From positions 62,001 to 126,000 of the forward strand of contig JAKVKU010000002.1 in assembly GCA_022484695.1 (NCBI GenBank): a DNA stretch of 64,000 nucleotides, read 5' to 3'. Position 1 is the first letter of the stretch, and each line of letters starts with the position of its first letter. The notes under the pieces are model-generated. The model worked only from the letters and a program-made list of their open reading frames with translations. It was not told the DNA's origin and did no database searches. The DNA comes from Lactobacillus sp. (GTDB lineage: Bacteria; Bacillota; Bacilli; Lactobacillales; Lactobacillaceae). Positions 23,836-33,111 of this stretch are shown here, piece after piece. A program made the translations under genes and the position numbers.

Positions 23836-24525
23836 ATGACAAGCAAGCAACATCGACTCACCGGCACCCAAAGTGCCCTTTATCTAATCATCTCAATCAC
23901 TTTAAATGCCTTGGGCAACGGCATTACCGTTAGTTTGAACTTGGGGAGTGCCCTATGGACGGCCTCAGCCGTTAACTTAAGCCATCTCGTGGGCGGTGAT
24001 TTAAAGTTACTGTTAATGATCATTGGGTTTATCGCCATCATCGTCAACATGATTTTATTAGGAGGTATCCAGTGGCGCCGGGCCATCAATAACTTAGTTT
24101 TTATGATCCCCTTCAGTGTGTTGGTGGGCTATTCTGCCACCATGTTCAATCACTGGCATTTAGAAAACCTACCCCTCGTATTACGAATTGTATTGGATCT
24201 ATTTGGCATCGTGATGATCGCCACGGCGGTGTCCATTTACCAACGGGTCAATATCTTGTTACATCCCTTAGATGATTTCATGCAGATCATTCGCTTTAAA
24301 TTCTTTAAGGGCAATGCCCCCATCGCCATGTGGGTGAGTTTCATCCCCCCGGTGACCATGTCCTTGATCGCCATTCTCCTGTCCCATCGCATCTATGCCA
24401 TCAACATCGGGACGATATTTTCCTTGTTGTTCCAGGGCAGTTTAGTGGGTTGGGCTGATCGCCACGTTTTCAAAACCCTGAAACACCAAGGCTTAGATAA
24501 GCTTATGACTGCCAAACATTCCTAG
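23836..24525 (+). CDS. YczE/YyaS/YitT-like integral membrane protein
   Basis: A 229-residue protein with five to six hydrophobic helices and the family phrase GNGITVSLNLGSALWTASAVN, found in YczE-like proteins of Firmicutes. Function is unknown; transport or regulation of small molecules has been suggested for relatives. ATG follows ACAGGGAG. A strong terminator ends the unit. Confidence 0.75.
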   Translation: MTSKQHRLTGTQSALYLIISITLNALGNGITVSLNLGSALWTASAVNLSHLVGGDLKLLLMIIGFIAIIVNMILLGGIQWRRAINNLVFMIPFSVLVGYSATMFNHWHLENLPLVLRIVLDLFGIVMIATAVSIYQRVNILLHPLDDFMQIIRFKFFKGNAPIAMWVSFIPPVTMSLIAILLSHRIYAINIGTIFSLLFQGSLVGWADRHVFKTLKHQGLDKLMTAKHS

Positions 24526-24530
24526 TCAAT

Positions 24531-24559
24531 CACCTCGCTTATGGGCGAGGTGTTTTTTT
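24531..24559 (+). terminator. Terminator
   Basis: CACCTCGC / GCGAGGTG (24531-24538, 24545-24552) followed by seven T. Confidence 0.9.
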
Positions 24560-24563
24560 AAAT

Positions 24564-24587
24564 AAACTGTTTAAAATACAACAGTTT
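24564..24587. promoter_or_regulatory. MarR operator overlapping its own promoter
   Basis: AAACTGTT (24564-24571) / AACAGTTT (24580-24587), perfect, 8-base spacer. It overlaps a TTTCAA -35 box, and a TATAAT stands at the right distance. A further half site CTGTT follows next to the -10. Negative autoregulation is the usual mode of MarR proteins. Confidence 0.6.
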
Positions 24588-24631
24588 CAATTACAACTAA
24601 ATCTGTTATAATAATCCCACGAGGTGATTAT

Positions 24632-25051
24632 TTGACGACCGAAAACACGATCACAGCATTGATTTATACCATTGCCAAACAACAAAACCAGTGGTTGACC
24701 ACCAGCCTTAAAACATTAGACCTCAACCCAGATCAAGCCAAAGTCTTGGATTTCATCGCCCAACATCCCCACACGAACCAACAATCTTTAGCCAAGGCCC
24801 TGGGCAGAAGTGCTGCCAGTACCTCCAACTTGATCAAAGTCTTGGCAAAAAGAGACCTATTGACCCGCCAATTTAGCAAGCATAATGAACGGGAAAAACA
24901 ATTGCAATTGACCCCCCAAGGCGAAGTTTTAGTCACGCAAATCAAGCAACAATTTCAAACCCTAGATAACCTGGCGACCCAAGCACTTGCCCCAAACGTC
25001 CAACAGGATTTATTAATTCAACTAACTCAGATCAAACAAGAATTAGCATAA
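24632..25051 (+). CDS. MarR-family transcriptional regulator
   Basis: A 139-residue winged-helix protein: TNQQSLAKALGRSAASTSNLIKVLAKRDLL is the recognition part and SKHNEREKQLQLTPQGE the wing (both about residues 50-100). The start TTG 24632 follows GAGGTG. It heads an operon with the DUF2316 gene 15 bases downstream. The ligand is unknown. Confidence 0.85.
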   Translation: MTTENTITALIYTIAKQQNQWLTTSLKTLDLNPDQAKVLDFIAQHPHTNQQSLAKALGRSAASTSNLIKVLAKRDLLTRQFSKHNEREKQLQLTPQGEVLVTQIKQQFQTLDNLATQALAPNVQQDLLIQLTQIKQELA

Positions 25052-25066
25052 AAAGGAGTGTAAACT

Positions 25067-25366
25067 ATGTCCCTAACCCCGGAAGAAAGTCAACGCACAA
25101 AAGCAGAACTAAACGCCAATTATCAATTGGCCAACTTATCCCTGGCGCAAATTGCCCAGGATCTGCAGACCACCCCAGCCCATGTCCAGGAAGTTCTTAA
25201 TTTGAATGTCCGCCGCATCGAAGAACCCTGGATCTTAAAACATTACTTGGATACACAAATCAAAGCCGCTGGCAATCAACCCCTGCCTTATTCCCGCCTG
25301 GTGGGTAGTCCGGCCAAGTATTGGTTTTTAAATAATCGCTTCATCAAAAAAGGCTTATTAGCTTAA
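25067..25366 (+). CDS. DUF2316 family protein
   Basis: A 99-residue cytoplasmic protein with the DUF2316 pattern: an N-terminal helix-turn-helix-like half (SLAQIAQDLQTTPAHVQEVLNLN) and the conserved EEPWILKHYLDTQIK and YWFLNNRFIKKG. Function is unknown. Pairing with a MarR gene suggests a stress-linked role. ATG follows AAAAGGAGTG. Length is normal for the family. Confidence 0.85.
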   Translation: MSLTPEESQRTKAELNANYQLANLSLAQIAQDLQTTPAHVQEVLNLNVRRIEEPWILKHYLDTQIKAAGNQPLPYSRLVGSPAKYWFLNNRFIKKGLLA

Positions 25367-25373
25367 TAATAAA

Positions 25374-25414
25374 GGGCGCCAGACACCGTTACAAATAAGG
25401 TCTGGCGCCTTTTT
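25374..25414 (+). terminator. Terminator of the MarR operon
   Basis: GGCGCCAGAC (25375-25384) / GTCTGGCGCC (25400-25409), then TTTTT. Confidence 0.9.
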
Positions 25415-25490
25415 GACTGGCAACAGCTGACAAACACAGGCAAAAACGCTAAAATATGAGTCATTCTTACAATGTTGGAGGCACAAAATT

Positions 25491-26279
25491 TTGGAATTCA
25501 AAACATCAGACGGGATCACCCTCGCATACGACGACCAAGGCACAGGTACCCCTGTTCTTATATTGACGGGGATCGGTGGCAGCCGCCAGATTTGGCAGTC
25601 CCAGGTCAAAGCCCTCTTGGCAGCCGGCTATCGAGTGATCAATGTGGATGCCCGCAATCAAGGGGCTTCTGAGCATACCGCTAAAGGGTTAAGAATATCC
25701 CGCCATGCCGTGGATGTCCATGAGCTTATCACCCATTTACAATTGCCTAAAGTAATCCTGCTGGGCAATTCCATGGGCGCGGCCACTTGTTTTGCCTACG
25801 TCTCTTTATTTGGAGACAGTCAACTCAAAGCGATCATCGATGTGGACCAAAGCCCTAAAATGATCAATGACGCCACTTGGCCCTATGGCTACCAGGATTT
25901 GGACTGGGCCAACTTTCCGACTTATTTAAAACTGCCCATGGGCAAGGCCACTAAAAAACGCATCGCCGATGATTTATTTGCCACGGTGAAAACTGTGGCA
26001 AAAGCCCATCCCTACGATGCGGATTTAAATTATCCTTTTTTAGTAGACCATGCTTTTCAAGACTGGCGTGATGTGATTCAAACCTTAAAAATTCCCTTGT
26101 TAGTGGTGGCCGGGGCAAAGTCGCCTTACTTTAATAGTGACTTTGCCAAAGTGACTGCCACCATGGCGCCCAAGGGCCAGGCTGCTGTGCTGGCAGGCTG
26201 TGGTCACATTGTCATGGCGGAAATGCCAGCTGCCTTTAATCAAACCCTGCTGACTTTTTTAAAGACCCTGGCTAATTAA
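25491..26279 (+). CDS. Alpha/beta-fold hydrolase
   Basis: A 262-residue hydrolase. The nucleophile elbow is GNSMG (Ser about residue 98), the oxyanion region TGIGGSRQIW, and the catalytic His is in GCGHIVMAEMPAAF. Substrate unknown; the likeness is to carboxylesterase or pimeloyl-ester-type enzymes. The start TTG 25491 lies 10 bases after GGAGG. Its last 8 bases overlap the 3' end of the convergent citI gene and I see no terminator at this junction. Confidence 0.8.
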   Translation: MEFKTSDGITLAYDDQGTGTPVLILTGIGGSRQIWQSQVKALLAAGYRVINVDARNQGASEHTAKGLRISRHAVDVHELITHLQLPKVILLGNSMGAATCFAYVSLFGDSQLKAIIDVDQSPKMINDATWPYGYQDLDWANFPTYLKLPMGKATKKRIADDLFATVKTVAKAHPYDADLNYPFLVDHAFQDWRDVIQTLKIPLLVVAGAKSPYFNSDFAKVTATMAPKGQAAVLAGCGHIVMAEMPAAFNQTLLTFLKTLAN

Positions 26280-27222
26280 GCCCCACCTCGGCGAGGATGC
26301 GCTGGGCGATGCTTTCGTTCATCACCAAATCGGTGATCATATGGCCCCGCAAAGCCCCTAAAGCGGCGTTGGTTTTGAATTTGCTCTTGATAATCGCTAA
26401 GCGTCTAGGGGTGGCTAAGATGTTGTCCAGACTAACGCCCAAGGTCTTATCAGCCTCCGGCAATAAAAAGTGCCCGCTAATGTCATAGGGCCGCCCAAAT
26501 AAAATACCCGCGATATCACTGAAATCAACCCCGGGAAAGATTTCTTTTTTAGACTGATGCCATTGGGGAATGGAATCAATGGATGACACCGTGCCCATGC
26601 CGCAGAATAAAAAGTCCATGCGATTGGCGGCCGCAAAGGTGCGCTTCAACGCTGGCTCTTGGGGTAACCCCGTGCGAATAGCGTCGTTGACCACATATAA
26701 AGGGGCGGGAATGGTCAAATAATTGGCTTCAAACTTAGCCGCCGCTTTTTCCACCATGCGCGTGGACCCGGAGGCCGAATTATACTTCATATTTTCACCT
26801 AAAAATTGGGTGAAAGTTAAATCATCCCGCAACTCATTATGAAAATGATCCACCACATCAAATACAGTGCTGCCCCAAGTGACCCCCACGATATGGCTTT
26901 GTCTTAAGACCAATTGAATTTGTTCCGCCGCAAACTCGATAATACTGCTGCTATCTTGACCAGGATCATTGGGATCCTTCATGATCGCCACGTGGGGAAT
27001 GCCAAATTGTTTTTTGACCGCCGTCTCTAATTGGAAGTTCCGGGCCATGGGTGAATTGATCTGAATGGACACCAACCCCGAGGCCAGCGCTTCATCTAAA
27101 GACTTTGTGATCAAATAACGACTGAGCTGATATTTTTTGGACAGCTCAGTGATTGAAAGCTTGGATAAGTAATAGTCGTGGGCAATATGCGCCAATTGAT
27201 CCTGGTGAATGATACTATCCAT
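26272..27222 (-). CDS. citI: SorC/DeoR-family regulator CitI, activator of citrate fermentation genes
   Basis: A 316-residue regulator. The N-terminal helix-turn-helix is at about residues 20-45 (SITELSKKYQLSRYLITKSLDEA). The SorC-type sugar-binding domain follows, with VGVTWGSTVFDVVDHF and FCGMGTVSSIDSIPQW. In Weissella and Oenococcus, CitI of this family is encoded divergently from the citrate operon and activates it with citrate as inducer; the gene order here is the same. ATG 27222 is chosen as the start of the conserved N-terminus (MDSIIHQDQLAHIAHDYYLS). Confidence 0.88.
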   Translation of the reverse strand: MDSIIHQDQLAHIAHDYYLSKLSITELSKKYQLSRYLITKSLDEALASGLVSIQINSPMARNFQLETAVKKQFGIPHVAIMKDPNDPGQDSSSIIEFAAEQIQLVLRQSHIVGVTWGSTVFDVVDHFHNELRDDLTFTQFLGENMKYNSASGSTRMVEKAAAKFEANYLTIPAPLYVVNDAIRTGLPQEPALKRTFAAANRMDFLFCGMGTVSSIDSIPQWHQSKKEIFPGVDFSDIAGILFGRPYDISGHFLLPEADKTLGVSLDNILATPRRLAIIKSKFKTNAALGALRGHMITDLVMNESIAQRILAEVGLN

Positions 27223-27276
27223 AATTGCGCCGCCTCTCAAATAGTTTTAAGTTCATTATAGCATTAGTCCGATTCA

Positions 27277-27309
27277 GCGTGGCCCTTTAAAATGGGCCCG
27301 CTTTTTTTG
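27277..27309 (+). terminator. Plus-strand terminator-like hairpin inside the citI-cit intergenic region
   Basis: GCG-T-GGCCC (27277-27285) pairs with GGGCC-CGC (27094 bases downstream of nothing coding on this strand except the alpha/beta hydrolase); the right arm is 27294-27301 and is followed by seven T. It would end a transcript reading rightward through and antisense to citI. Confidence 0.5.
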
Positions 27310-27441
27310 TAACCGGTCGACACAGAGGCCCGGGTCTGTGACAGCACCTTTCAGCAACATTTTTAATATTTGAAAAAAACTAATATATTTTTAATGTTTT
27401 TTAGGTGTTCTTTTTTATTTTTTAAAAACAATTCTAAATTA

Positions 27442-27470
27442 TTTACAAAATTTAAAAAATGGTGTATGCT
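27442..27470 (+). promoter_or_regulatory. Promoter of the citrate operon
   Basis: TTTACA (27442-27447), 17 bases, TATGCT (27465-27470). The AT-rich run just upstream (27360-27440) is a fitting place for CitI operators, which are AT-rich in Weissella. Start near 27477. Confidence 0.6.
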
Positions 27471-27476
27471 TCTACT

Positions 27477-27686
27477 TGAATAGATAAAGTCTGCTTGCTT
27501 ACACGAAAGCCAAGCCTGACCTGCGGGCATAATAGTGTTGTTCCCCCTGAGTCAAAAGACTATAATCCTTAGAAAAGACGCCTAGCAAGCTGATGGCTAT
27601 CAACAGTCAGTTGCAGGTGTTTCAACAATAAACAAAACCCTAAATACGGGGCTTGCGGTTTATTAGCTTGTAGGAGGATTGTTAGT
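27477..27686 (+). promoter_or_regulatory. Long 5' leader of the citrate operon
   Basis: About 210 nt without a gene. Near its end TAAAC (27629-27633) pairs with GTTTA (27658-27662) and CCC (27638-27640) with GGG (27648-27650), a hairpin that ends 11 bases before the AGGAGG of the first gene. Other short pairings (ACGCCT with AGGTGT) are possible. A role in translation or RNA stability is plausible, not shown. Confidence 0.4.
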
Positions 27687-28667
27687 ATGGGTGTATTTTT
27701 CACGTCTATTCAAAGTGTGGTGGCCATCGTTATTATGATTGCGGTGGGCTATTTAGGTCAGGCCCTAGGCTGGTTTGATGAGAAGTTTGCCGGGTCATTA
27801 TCAAAACTGATCATGCAAGTCGCTTTACCGGCGTCAATTTTCATGGCGATGATGCAATACTTCAACCCCACCAGCTTAGCCAAGTTATCAGCGGGCTTGC
27901 TTTATACCCTGCTGTCCATCGTCTTGGGGTATCTCATCACTTTCGTCGCCGTTAAGTTCTTGGGCGTGCCAAAGGGGCGCCGGGGCTTGATGATGACCGC
28001 CATCAACGGCGCCAACACGGTCTTCATCGGCATGCCTTTAAATATCGCGTTGTTTGGGGAAGTTTCTGTCCCTTACTTATTAACCTATTTTATTGTCAAT
28101 ACCCTCATCATCTGGACCGTTGGCATGTGGGTCATTGCCAGTGACGATCCTACCCGTAGTGATCAACATCAAACCAAGGCTAAGTTGGATTGGCACCACT
28201 TGATTCCGGCGCCGCTTTGGGGATTTATTTTTGCCTTACCCTTTATTTACATACCGGCGCTAAAGGCTGGCTTAATGAAGCTGACCTTTGCTACAATGGC
28301 CTTAACCGATATCGGCGCTTTAGTGACCCCTTTATCCTTGATTTATATCGGGATTATGTTGCGGTCCTTTGGGATCTTGAACATGCACTTTGATGCCCAG
28401 GTCATCTGGACGTTAGTGGGGCGCTTTGTGATTTCACCTTTGGTCATGGCCGGGATCATCTTCATTGGCTTTCACACTGGCATTACCATCAATACCGTTT
28501 TCCAACAAACCTTAATTATTCAAGCTGCTACGCCAGCTTTAGCCGTCTTACCGATTTTAGCCAATACATATCATGGTGATGTGAAGTTTGCCACCAATAT
28601 CGTGGTCTCCACTTCAGTCTTGTTTATCGTCATCATCCCAATCATCATGGTACTGCAAAGCTTGTGA
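27687..28667 (+). CDS. AEC-family organic acid transporter (malate/citrate permease, MaeP-like)
   Basis: A 326-residue protein of the auxin efflux carrier family with about ten helices. MIAVGYLGQALGWFDEKF at the N-terminus, and GANTVFIGMPLNIALFGE with the family's crossover motif. As first gene of a citrate operon it corresponds to maeP of Oenococcus, a putative citrate or malate carrier; a CitM/CitP-type carrier is not present in the window. Uptake of di- or trivalent citrate with proton or product exchange is inferred. ATG follows TAGGAGG. Confidence 0.82.
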   Translation: MGVFFTSIQSVVAIVIMIAVGYLGQALGWFDEKFAGSLSKLIMQVALPASIFMAMMQYFNPTSLAKLSAGLLYTLLSIVLGYLITFVAVKFLGVPKGRRGLMMTAINGANTVFIGMPLNIALFGEVSVPYLLTYFIVNTLIIWTVGMWVIASDDPTRSDQHQTKAKLDWHHLIPAPLWGFIFALPFIYIPALKAGLMKLTFATMALTDIGALVTPLSLIYIGIMLRSFGILNMHFDAQVIWTLVGRFVISPLVMAGIIFIGFHTGITINTVFQQTLIIQAATPALAVLPILANTYHGDVKFATNIVVSTSVLFIVIIPIIMVLQSL

Positions 28668-28713
28668 CAGCCGGCAATACTTTAAACCCGTCTGAAGGGG
28701 GGATTTGGCAACT

Positions 28714-29772
28714 ATGCCTTCCGTGGTAACACTCAACTTGCAAGATAACCAAACATTTCAAGACTGGCAGGCCTTTTTGACCAGCTTAGGCATCACGAAT
28801 TTTCAAACTAACGAGCTAACTACCATTGACTTAACTTTGGGTATTTATGATGAGGCTGCTAAATTAGTGGCCACCGGCTCCATTGCCGGCAATGTTTTAA
28901 AATATATTGGCGTCTGCAACAAGTACACCGAAAAAGGCACTTATTTCAATACCATCGTCTCGGAATTAATGAACCAGCTGGCTCAGCAAGGTGTTTTTCA
29001 CTATTTTGTCTTCACCAAACCAGAATATGCCCAAAGTTTTGAACACGTGGGCTTCCACCAATTGGCCGGCACCGAATTTGGCGCCTTGCTGGAAACCGGG
29101 GATACGAATGTGACCACCTATGTTCAAAGCATTCCTAAAATTCCCCACCAAAGTCAAAAGACCGTCGCCGGGATCGTCATGAACGCCAACCCCTTCACCT
29201 TGGGCCATCGCTACCTGGTGGCAACCGCCGCCAAAGCCAATGACTTGGTCTACGTTTTTGTGGTGAATAATGACGTGTCTTTATTTTCGACGGCCGAGCG
29301 GCTTAAACTTGTTCAAGAAGGCACAAAGGACCTCCCCAATGTGCAAGTGGTTAATGGCGCCGATTACATGGTCAGTTATGCCACTTTTCCAGCGTATTTC
29401 CTGCCCACACCTGACGCCGCCATCAAATATCAGACCACCCTTGATGCCCGTATTTTCAAACATCAAATCGCCCCGGGCCTGAATATTAGAAAGCGCTATC
29501 TTGGCAGTGAACCCTTATCCCGCACCACCAATATTTATAATCAGACCTTAACAAAAGAACTGCCACCAGAAATTCAAGTGGTGGTCATCCCCCGTTTAAC
29601 CGGGTCTGCCCACCAGGTGATCACAGCCACCCAGGTGCGCCAAGCCATTTTAGCTGGGCAGTTGGCCGCTATTGAAACCAGCGTGCCCCCCACGACCTTT
29701 ACGTTTATTAAAAGTAACTTTAAAATACTGCAACAACGCATTCAGAAAGGAATGAATATTGATGGAAATTAA
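28714..29772 (+). CDS. citC: [Citrate (pro-3S)-lyase] ligase
   Basis: A 352-residue enzyme that acetylates the citrate lyase prosthetic group with acetate and ATP, activating the enzyme. The N-terminal half is GNAT-like (GSIAGNVLKYIGVCNKYTEKG). The C-terminal nucleotidyltransferase part has the HxGH-like NANPFTLGHRYLV and ISSTxxR-like TATQVRQAI. ATG 28714 is taken; a TTG three codons earlier is too close to the GGGGGG. The end overlaps citD by 11 bases. Confidence 0.92.
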   Translation: MPSVVTLNLQDNQTFQDWQAFLTSLGITNFQTNELTTIDLTLGIYDEAAKLVATGSIAGNVLKYIGVCNKYTEKGTYFNTIVSELMNQLAQQGVFHYFVFTKPEYAQSFEHVGFHQLAGTEFGALLETGDTNVTTYVQSIPKIPHQSQKTVAGIVMNANPFTLGHRYLVATAAKANDLVYVFVVNNDVSLFSTAERLKLVQEGTKDLPNVQVVNGADYMVSYATFPAYFLPTPDAAIKYQTTLDARIFKHQIAPGLNIRKRYLGSEPLSRTTNIYNQTLTKELPPEIQVVVIPRLTGSAHQVITATQVRQAILAGQLAAIETSVPPTTFTFIKSNFKILQQRIQKGMNIDGN

Positions 29773-30055
29773 ACAAACCGCACTGGCCGGTACGTTGGAA
29801 TCCTCCGACATTCAGATCATGTTAAGCAAGGGCACGGACGGTATCAAAATCAATTTAGACTCTGAAGTCAAAAAACAATTTGGCGCTGAAATCAACGCAG
29901 TCATCACTTCGGTTTTACAAAAATTTGAGATTACAAACGCCAATGTCAAAGCCGTTGATAAAGGCGCCTTGGACTGCGTGATCAAGGCCCGGACCATCGC
30001 TGCGGTCCAACGGGCCCTGGGCACCACCGACAAACCTGCATGGGAGGTACTATAA
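29762..30055 (+). CDS. citD: Citrate lyase acyl carrier protein (gamma subunit)
   Basis: A 97-residue protein. Ser14 in GTLESSDIQI is the attachment site of the phosphoribosyl-dephospho-CoA group. Normal family length. Stop and citE start overlap as TAATG. Confidence 0.93.
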   Translation: MEIKQTALAGTLESSDIQIMLSKGTDGIKINLDSEVKKQFGAEINAVITSVLQKFEITNANVKAVDKGALDCVIKARTIAAVQRALGTTDKPAWEVL

Positions 30056-30969
30056 TGGCGGAAAATACAGAACGTTTACGGCGCACCATGATGTTTGTCC
30101 CCGGCAATAACCCGGCCATGGTCAAAGATGCCGGCATTTACGGGGCAGATTCAATCATGTTTGACCTGGAAGACGCCGTATCCCTAAGTGAAAAAGATGC
30201 TGCCCGTACTTTGATTTACGAAGCCCTGACCACTGTGGATTACGGGGATGCGGAATTAGTAGTCCGGATCAATGGCCTAGACACCCCATATTATGAAAAC
30301 GATATCAAAGCTATGGTCAAGGCCAAAGTTGATGTGATCCGCCTACCGAAAACCGAATCTGCCGACATGATTCATACCCTGGAAAACTTAGTCGTTGCTG
30401 CTGAAAAGCAATTCGGTATTGAAGTTGGCACGATTCATCTCATGGCGGCCATCGAAAGTGCCAAGGGCGTTTTAAATGCCCCGGAAATTGCTGCAGCTTC
30501 TGAGCGCATGATTGGGGTGGCCCTTTCGGCTGAAGATTACACCACGGATATGAAGACCCACCGTTATCCCGATGGGGCCGAATTGGAATTTGCCCGGAAT
30601 ATGGTGTTACACGCTGCCCGGGCCGCCGGAATTGCGGCTTTTGATACGGTCTTTACCAACATGGATGATCCCGATGGGTTCTACCGTGAAACCGAACACA
30701 TTCACCAATTGGGCTTTGATGGTAAATCGCTGGTTAATCCCCGGCAAATTGAGATGGTCAACAAAGTTTATGAACCTACCCAAAAGGAAATTGCCACGGC
30801 TAAAAATGTGATCACGGCCATTGCTGCTGCCAAGGCCAAAGGTTCTGGCGTCATTGCCATGAACGGCCAAATGGTTGACCGGCCGGTTGTCTTACGGGCA
30901 CAGCGGGTCATGCGTTTAGCTAAAGCATCGCACTTACTCGATGAGGAGGGAAATTACATTGAAAAATAA
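30055..30969 (+). CDS. citE: Citrate lyase beta subunit (citryl-ACP lyase)
   Basis: A 304-residue TIM barrel of the HpcH/HpaI-CitE family. [20 protein letters not shown] at the N-terminus, metal/substrate residues in [17 protein letters not shown], and Glu/Asp ligands in [19 protein letters not shown]. It cleaves citryl-ACP to oxaloacetate and acetyl-ACP. ATG 30055 overlaps the citD stop; a GGGAGGT site stands inside the end of citD. Confidence 0.94.
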   Translation: MAENTERLRRTMMFVPGNNPAMVKDAGIYGADSIMFDLEDAVSLSEKDAARTLIYEALTTVDYGDAELVVRINGLDTPYYENDIKAMVKAKVDVIRLPKTESADMIHTLENLVVAAEKQFGIEVGTIHLMAAIESAKGVLNAPEIAAASERMIGVALSAEDYTTDMKTHRYPDGAELEFARNMVLHAARAAGIAAFDTVFTNMDDPDGFYRETEHIHQLGFDGKSLVNPRQIEMVNKVYEPTQKEIATAKNVITAIAAAKAKGSGVIAMNGQMVDRPVVLRAQRVMRLAKASHLLDEEGNYIEK

Positions 30970-32497
30970 GGTGAACCGCGAATTACCAGATGATATCATG
31001 GCTCAATTGGCCTTCAAACCCTTTCAAACAACTGAAATTGGGCATCCCACGATTCAAAGAGCTGCCCCGAAATTAGTGGCCACCACTGGTAACGATAAAT
31101 TGAAGGATTCCTTGGCCGAGATTGTTCAAGCCACCGTAAAAGATGGCATGACCATTTCATTTCACCATCACTTTAGAAATGGGGATTTCGTCTTCAATAT
31201 GGTCATGCGCCTGATTATTGACCAAGGTATCAAGAATTTGACCCTGGCCCCCTCTTCTTTGACCGGAATCATGAACGATTTGGTTATCGAAGCCGTTGAA
31301 GCCGGCACCGTGACCAATATTACCAGCTCCGGCATGCGGGGGAAATTAGGTGAATTCGTCTCCGGCGGCCATTTAGCTAATCCAGTTATCTTCAGATCCC
31401 ATGGGGGTCGCGCTCGGGCCATTGAAGAAGGTTCCATCAAAATTGACGTGGCCTTCTTAGGGGTACCAAATGCCGATCGTCTGGGCAATGCCAATGGGAT
31501 GAATGGGGATGCGGTCTTTGGTTCCTTGGGTTACGCCTTAATGGATGCCCAATATGCCGACAAAGTTGTCTTATTGACGGATAACATCGTGCCTTACCCC
31601 AATACCCCAGCTTCTATTAAACAAACCCAGGTAGATTATGTGGTCAAAGTCGATCAAGTGGGTGATCCGGATAAAATTGGCTCCGGGGCGACTCGGTTTA
31701 CCACTGACCCTAAGGAATTGAAAATTGCCAAAACGGTCAACGAAGTTATCACCAAGTCCCCTTACTTTAAGGAAGATTTCTCCTTTCAAACCGGTTCCGG
31801 GGGTGCGGCTTTAGCTGTGACCCGTTATTTACGACAATCCATGTTAGACCATAACATCAAAGCTTCCTTTGCCTTAGGCGGCATCACCAAGCCAACCACC
31901 GACTTACTGAAAGAAGGGTTGGTCCGTAAAATCATGGACGTACAAGACTTTGACCGAGGTGCAGCCGAATCCATGCACACCAACGCCAACCAGCAAGAAA
32001 TCGATGCCTCTTGGTATGCTGATCCTTACAACAAAGGAGCGATGGTGGACCAATTGGATGTGGTGATTTTAAGTGCCTTAGAAATTGATACTAAATTCAA
32101 TGTCAATGTCATGTCCGGTTCTGACGGGGTGATCAGAGGCGCCATTGGTGGTCACCAAGACGCTGCCACGGCCAAAATGACCATTATCAGTGCGCCGTTG
32201 GTTCGGGGCCGCTTAGCCACAGTGGTGCCCGATGTGACCACCGTGGTGACCCCAGGGGACTCCATTGATGTCTTGGTCACTGAAGTGGGGATTGCCATCA
32301 ATCCAAAACGCCAAGATCTTATCACGGCTTTTCAAAATTTACCGGGTATCCCGGTCTTTACCATTGAAGAATTGCAGCAAAAAGCCGCAACTATCGTGGG
32401 CAATGCCCATCCGATTGAATATACCGATAAAACCGTCGCTTTGATCGAATATCGTGATGGGACTATTATCGATGCCATCCAACAAGTCAAAGACTAA
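30959..32497 (+). CDS. citF: Citrate lyase alpha subunit (citrate:acetyl-ACP transferase)
   Basis: A 512-residue protein of normal length. [16 protein letters not shown] and [14 protein letters not shown] are typical of the CitF coenzyme A transferase fold. It swaps citrate for acetate on the carrier protein. I take TTG 30959 as start, because the upstream in-frame ATG is part of the AGGAGGG ribosome site. It overlaps the end of citE by 11 bases. Confidence 0.93.
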   Translation: MKNKVNRELPDDIMAQLAFKPFQTTEIGHPTIQRAAPKLVATTGNDKLKDSLAEIVQATVKDGMTISFHHHFRNGDFVFNMVMRLIIDQGIKNLTLAPSSLTGIMNDLVIEAVEAGTVTNITSSGMRGKLGEFVSGGHLANPVIFRSHGGRARAIEEGSIKIDVAFLGVPNADRLGNANGMNGDAVFGSLGYALMDAQYADKVVLLTDNIVPYPNTPASIKQTQVDYVVKVDQVGDPDKIGSGATRFTTDPKELKIAKTVNEVITKSPYFKEDFSFQTGSGGAALAVTRYLRQSMLDHNIKASFALGGITKPTTDLLKEGLVRKIMDVQDFDRGAAESMHTNANQQEIDASWYADPYNKGAMVDQLDVVILSALEIDTKFNVNVMSGSDGVIRGAIGGHQDAATAKMTIISAPLVRGRLATVVPDVTTVVTPGDSIDVLVTEVGIAINPKRQDLITAFQNLPGIPVFTIEELQQKAATIVGNAHPIEYTDKTVALIEYRDGTIIDAIQQVKD

Positions 32498-32514
32498 GCT
32501 TAGGGGGGATGAAG

Positions 32515-33060
32515 ATGGTCGATATTTTTGCAACAGGTGTCTCCCAAGATATTTTGGCAGTCTTAGCCAATCGGGATCAAAGAGCAGCGCTGCAAGCCCA
32601 GCTACTGCAGCAATACCCCACAGCAACGGTTGTGGCCATTAAGTTAAATATCCCTGGGCCGATCAAAAATAATGGGCCTTTAAAACAACTGTTTCAAGCG
32701 GGACTCAGCCAATTTAGCCAAACGTTAGCCAGTCAGCCCCTGGAAAAGATTGCCTGGGATAAACCCACTGGTTGCGAGACCTTCTTAGTCCTAGCTACCC
32801 CCTATTTAGCCGTTAAACAGTTGGCGGTCAAGTTCGAAGATGAATTCACCCTAGGCCGCTTGTTTGATATTGATGTGCTCAGTGCCACCTTTGGCACCCG
32901 GGCAATTTCTCGCAGTGACTTGGGGGCTGCTAGCCGGCGTTGTTTCATCTGTGGTCGACCAGCTAAGGACTGTGCCCGATCCCGCCGCCATGCTGTACCT
33001 GAACTCCAGGCGAAAATCAGTCAAATGTATACCAATTATTTTGAAAGCACCTCGGCCTAA
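32515..33060 (+). CDS. citX: Apo-citrate lyase phosphoribosyl-dephospho-CoA transferase
   Basis: A 181-residue CitX. Conserved GRLFDIDVL and the cysteine motif RRCFICGRPAKDCARSRRH near the C-terminus. It attaches the prosthetic group to CitD. ATG 32515 is preferred over ATG 32509, which touches the GGGGGG. The partner CitG, which makes the prosthetic group precursor, is not encoded in this operon or elsewhere in the window, and no oxaloacetate decarboxylase is present either. Confidence 0.9.
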   Translation: MVDIFATGVSQDILAVLANRDQRAALQAQLLQQYPTATVVAIKLNIPGPIKNNGPLKQLFQAGLSQFSQTLASQPLEKIAWDKPTGCETFLVLATPYLAVKQLAVKFEDEFTLGRLFDIDVLSATFGTRAISRSDLGAASRRCFICGRPAKDCARSRRHAVPELQAKISQMYTNYFESTSA

Positions 33061-33070
33061 GCTAGGGGTT

Positions 33071-33109
33071 AAAAAAACGTCCGAATTAACGGGCGTTTTT
33101 TTTTAATTT
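33071..33109. terminator. Bidirectional terminator between citX and the M20 amidohydrolase gene
   Basis: ACGTCCG / CGGGCGT (one G-U) with runs of seven A on the left and nine T on the right, serving both convergent units. Confidence 0.88.
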
Positions 33110-33111
33110 TT

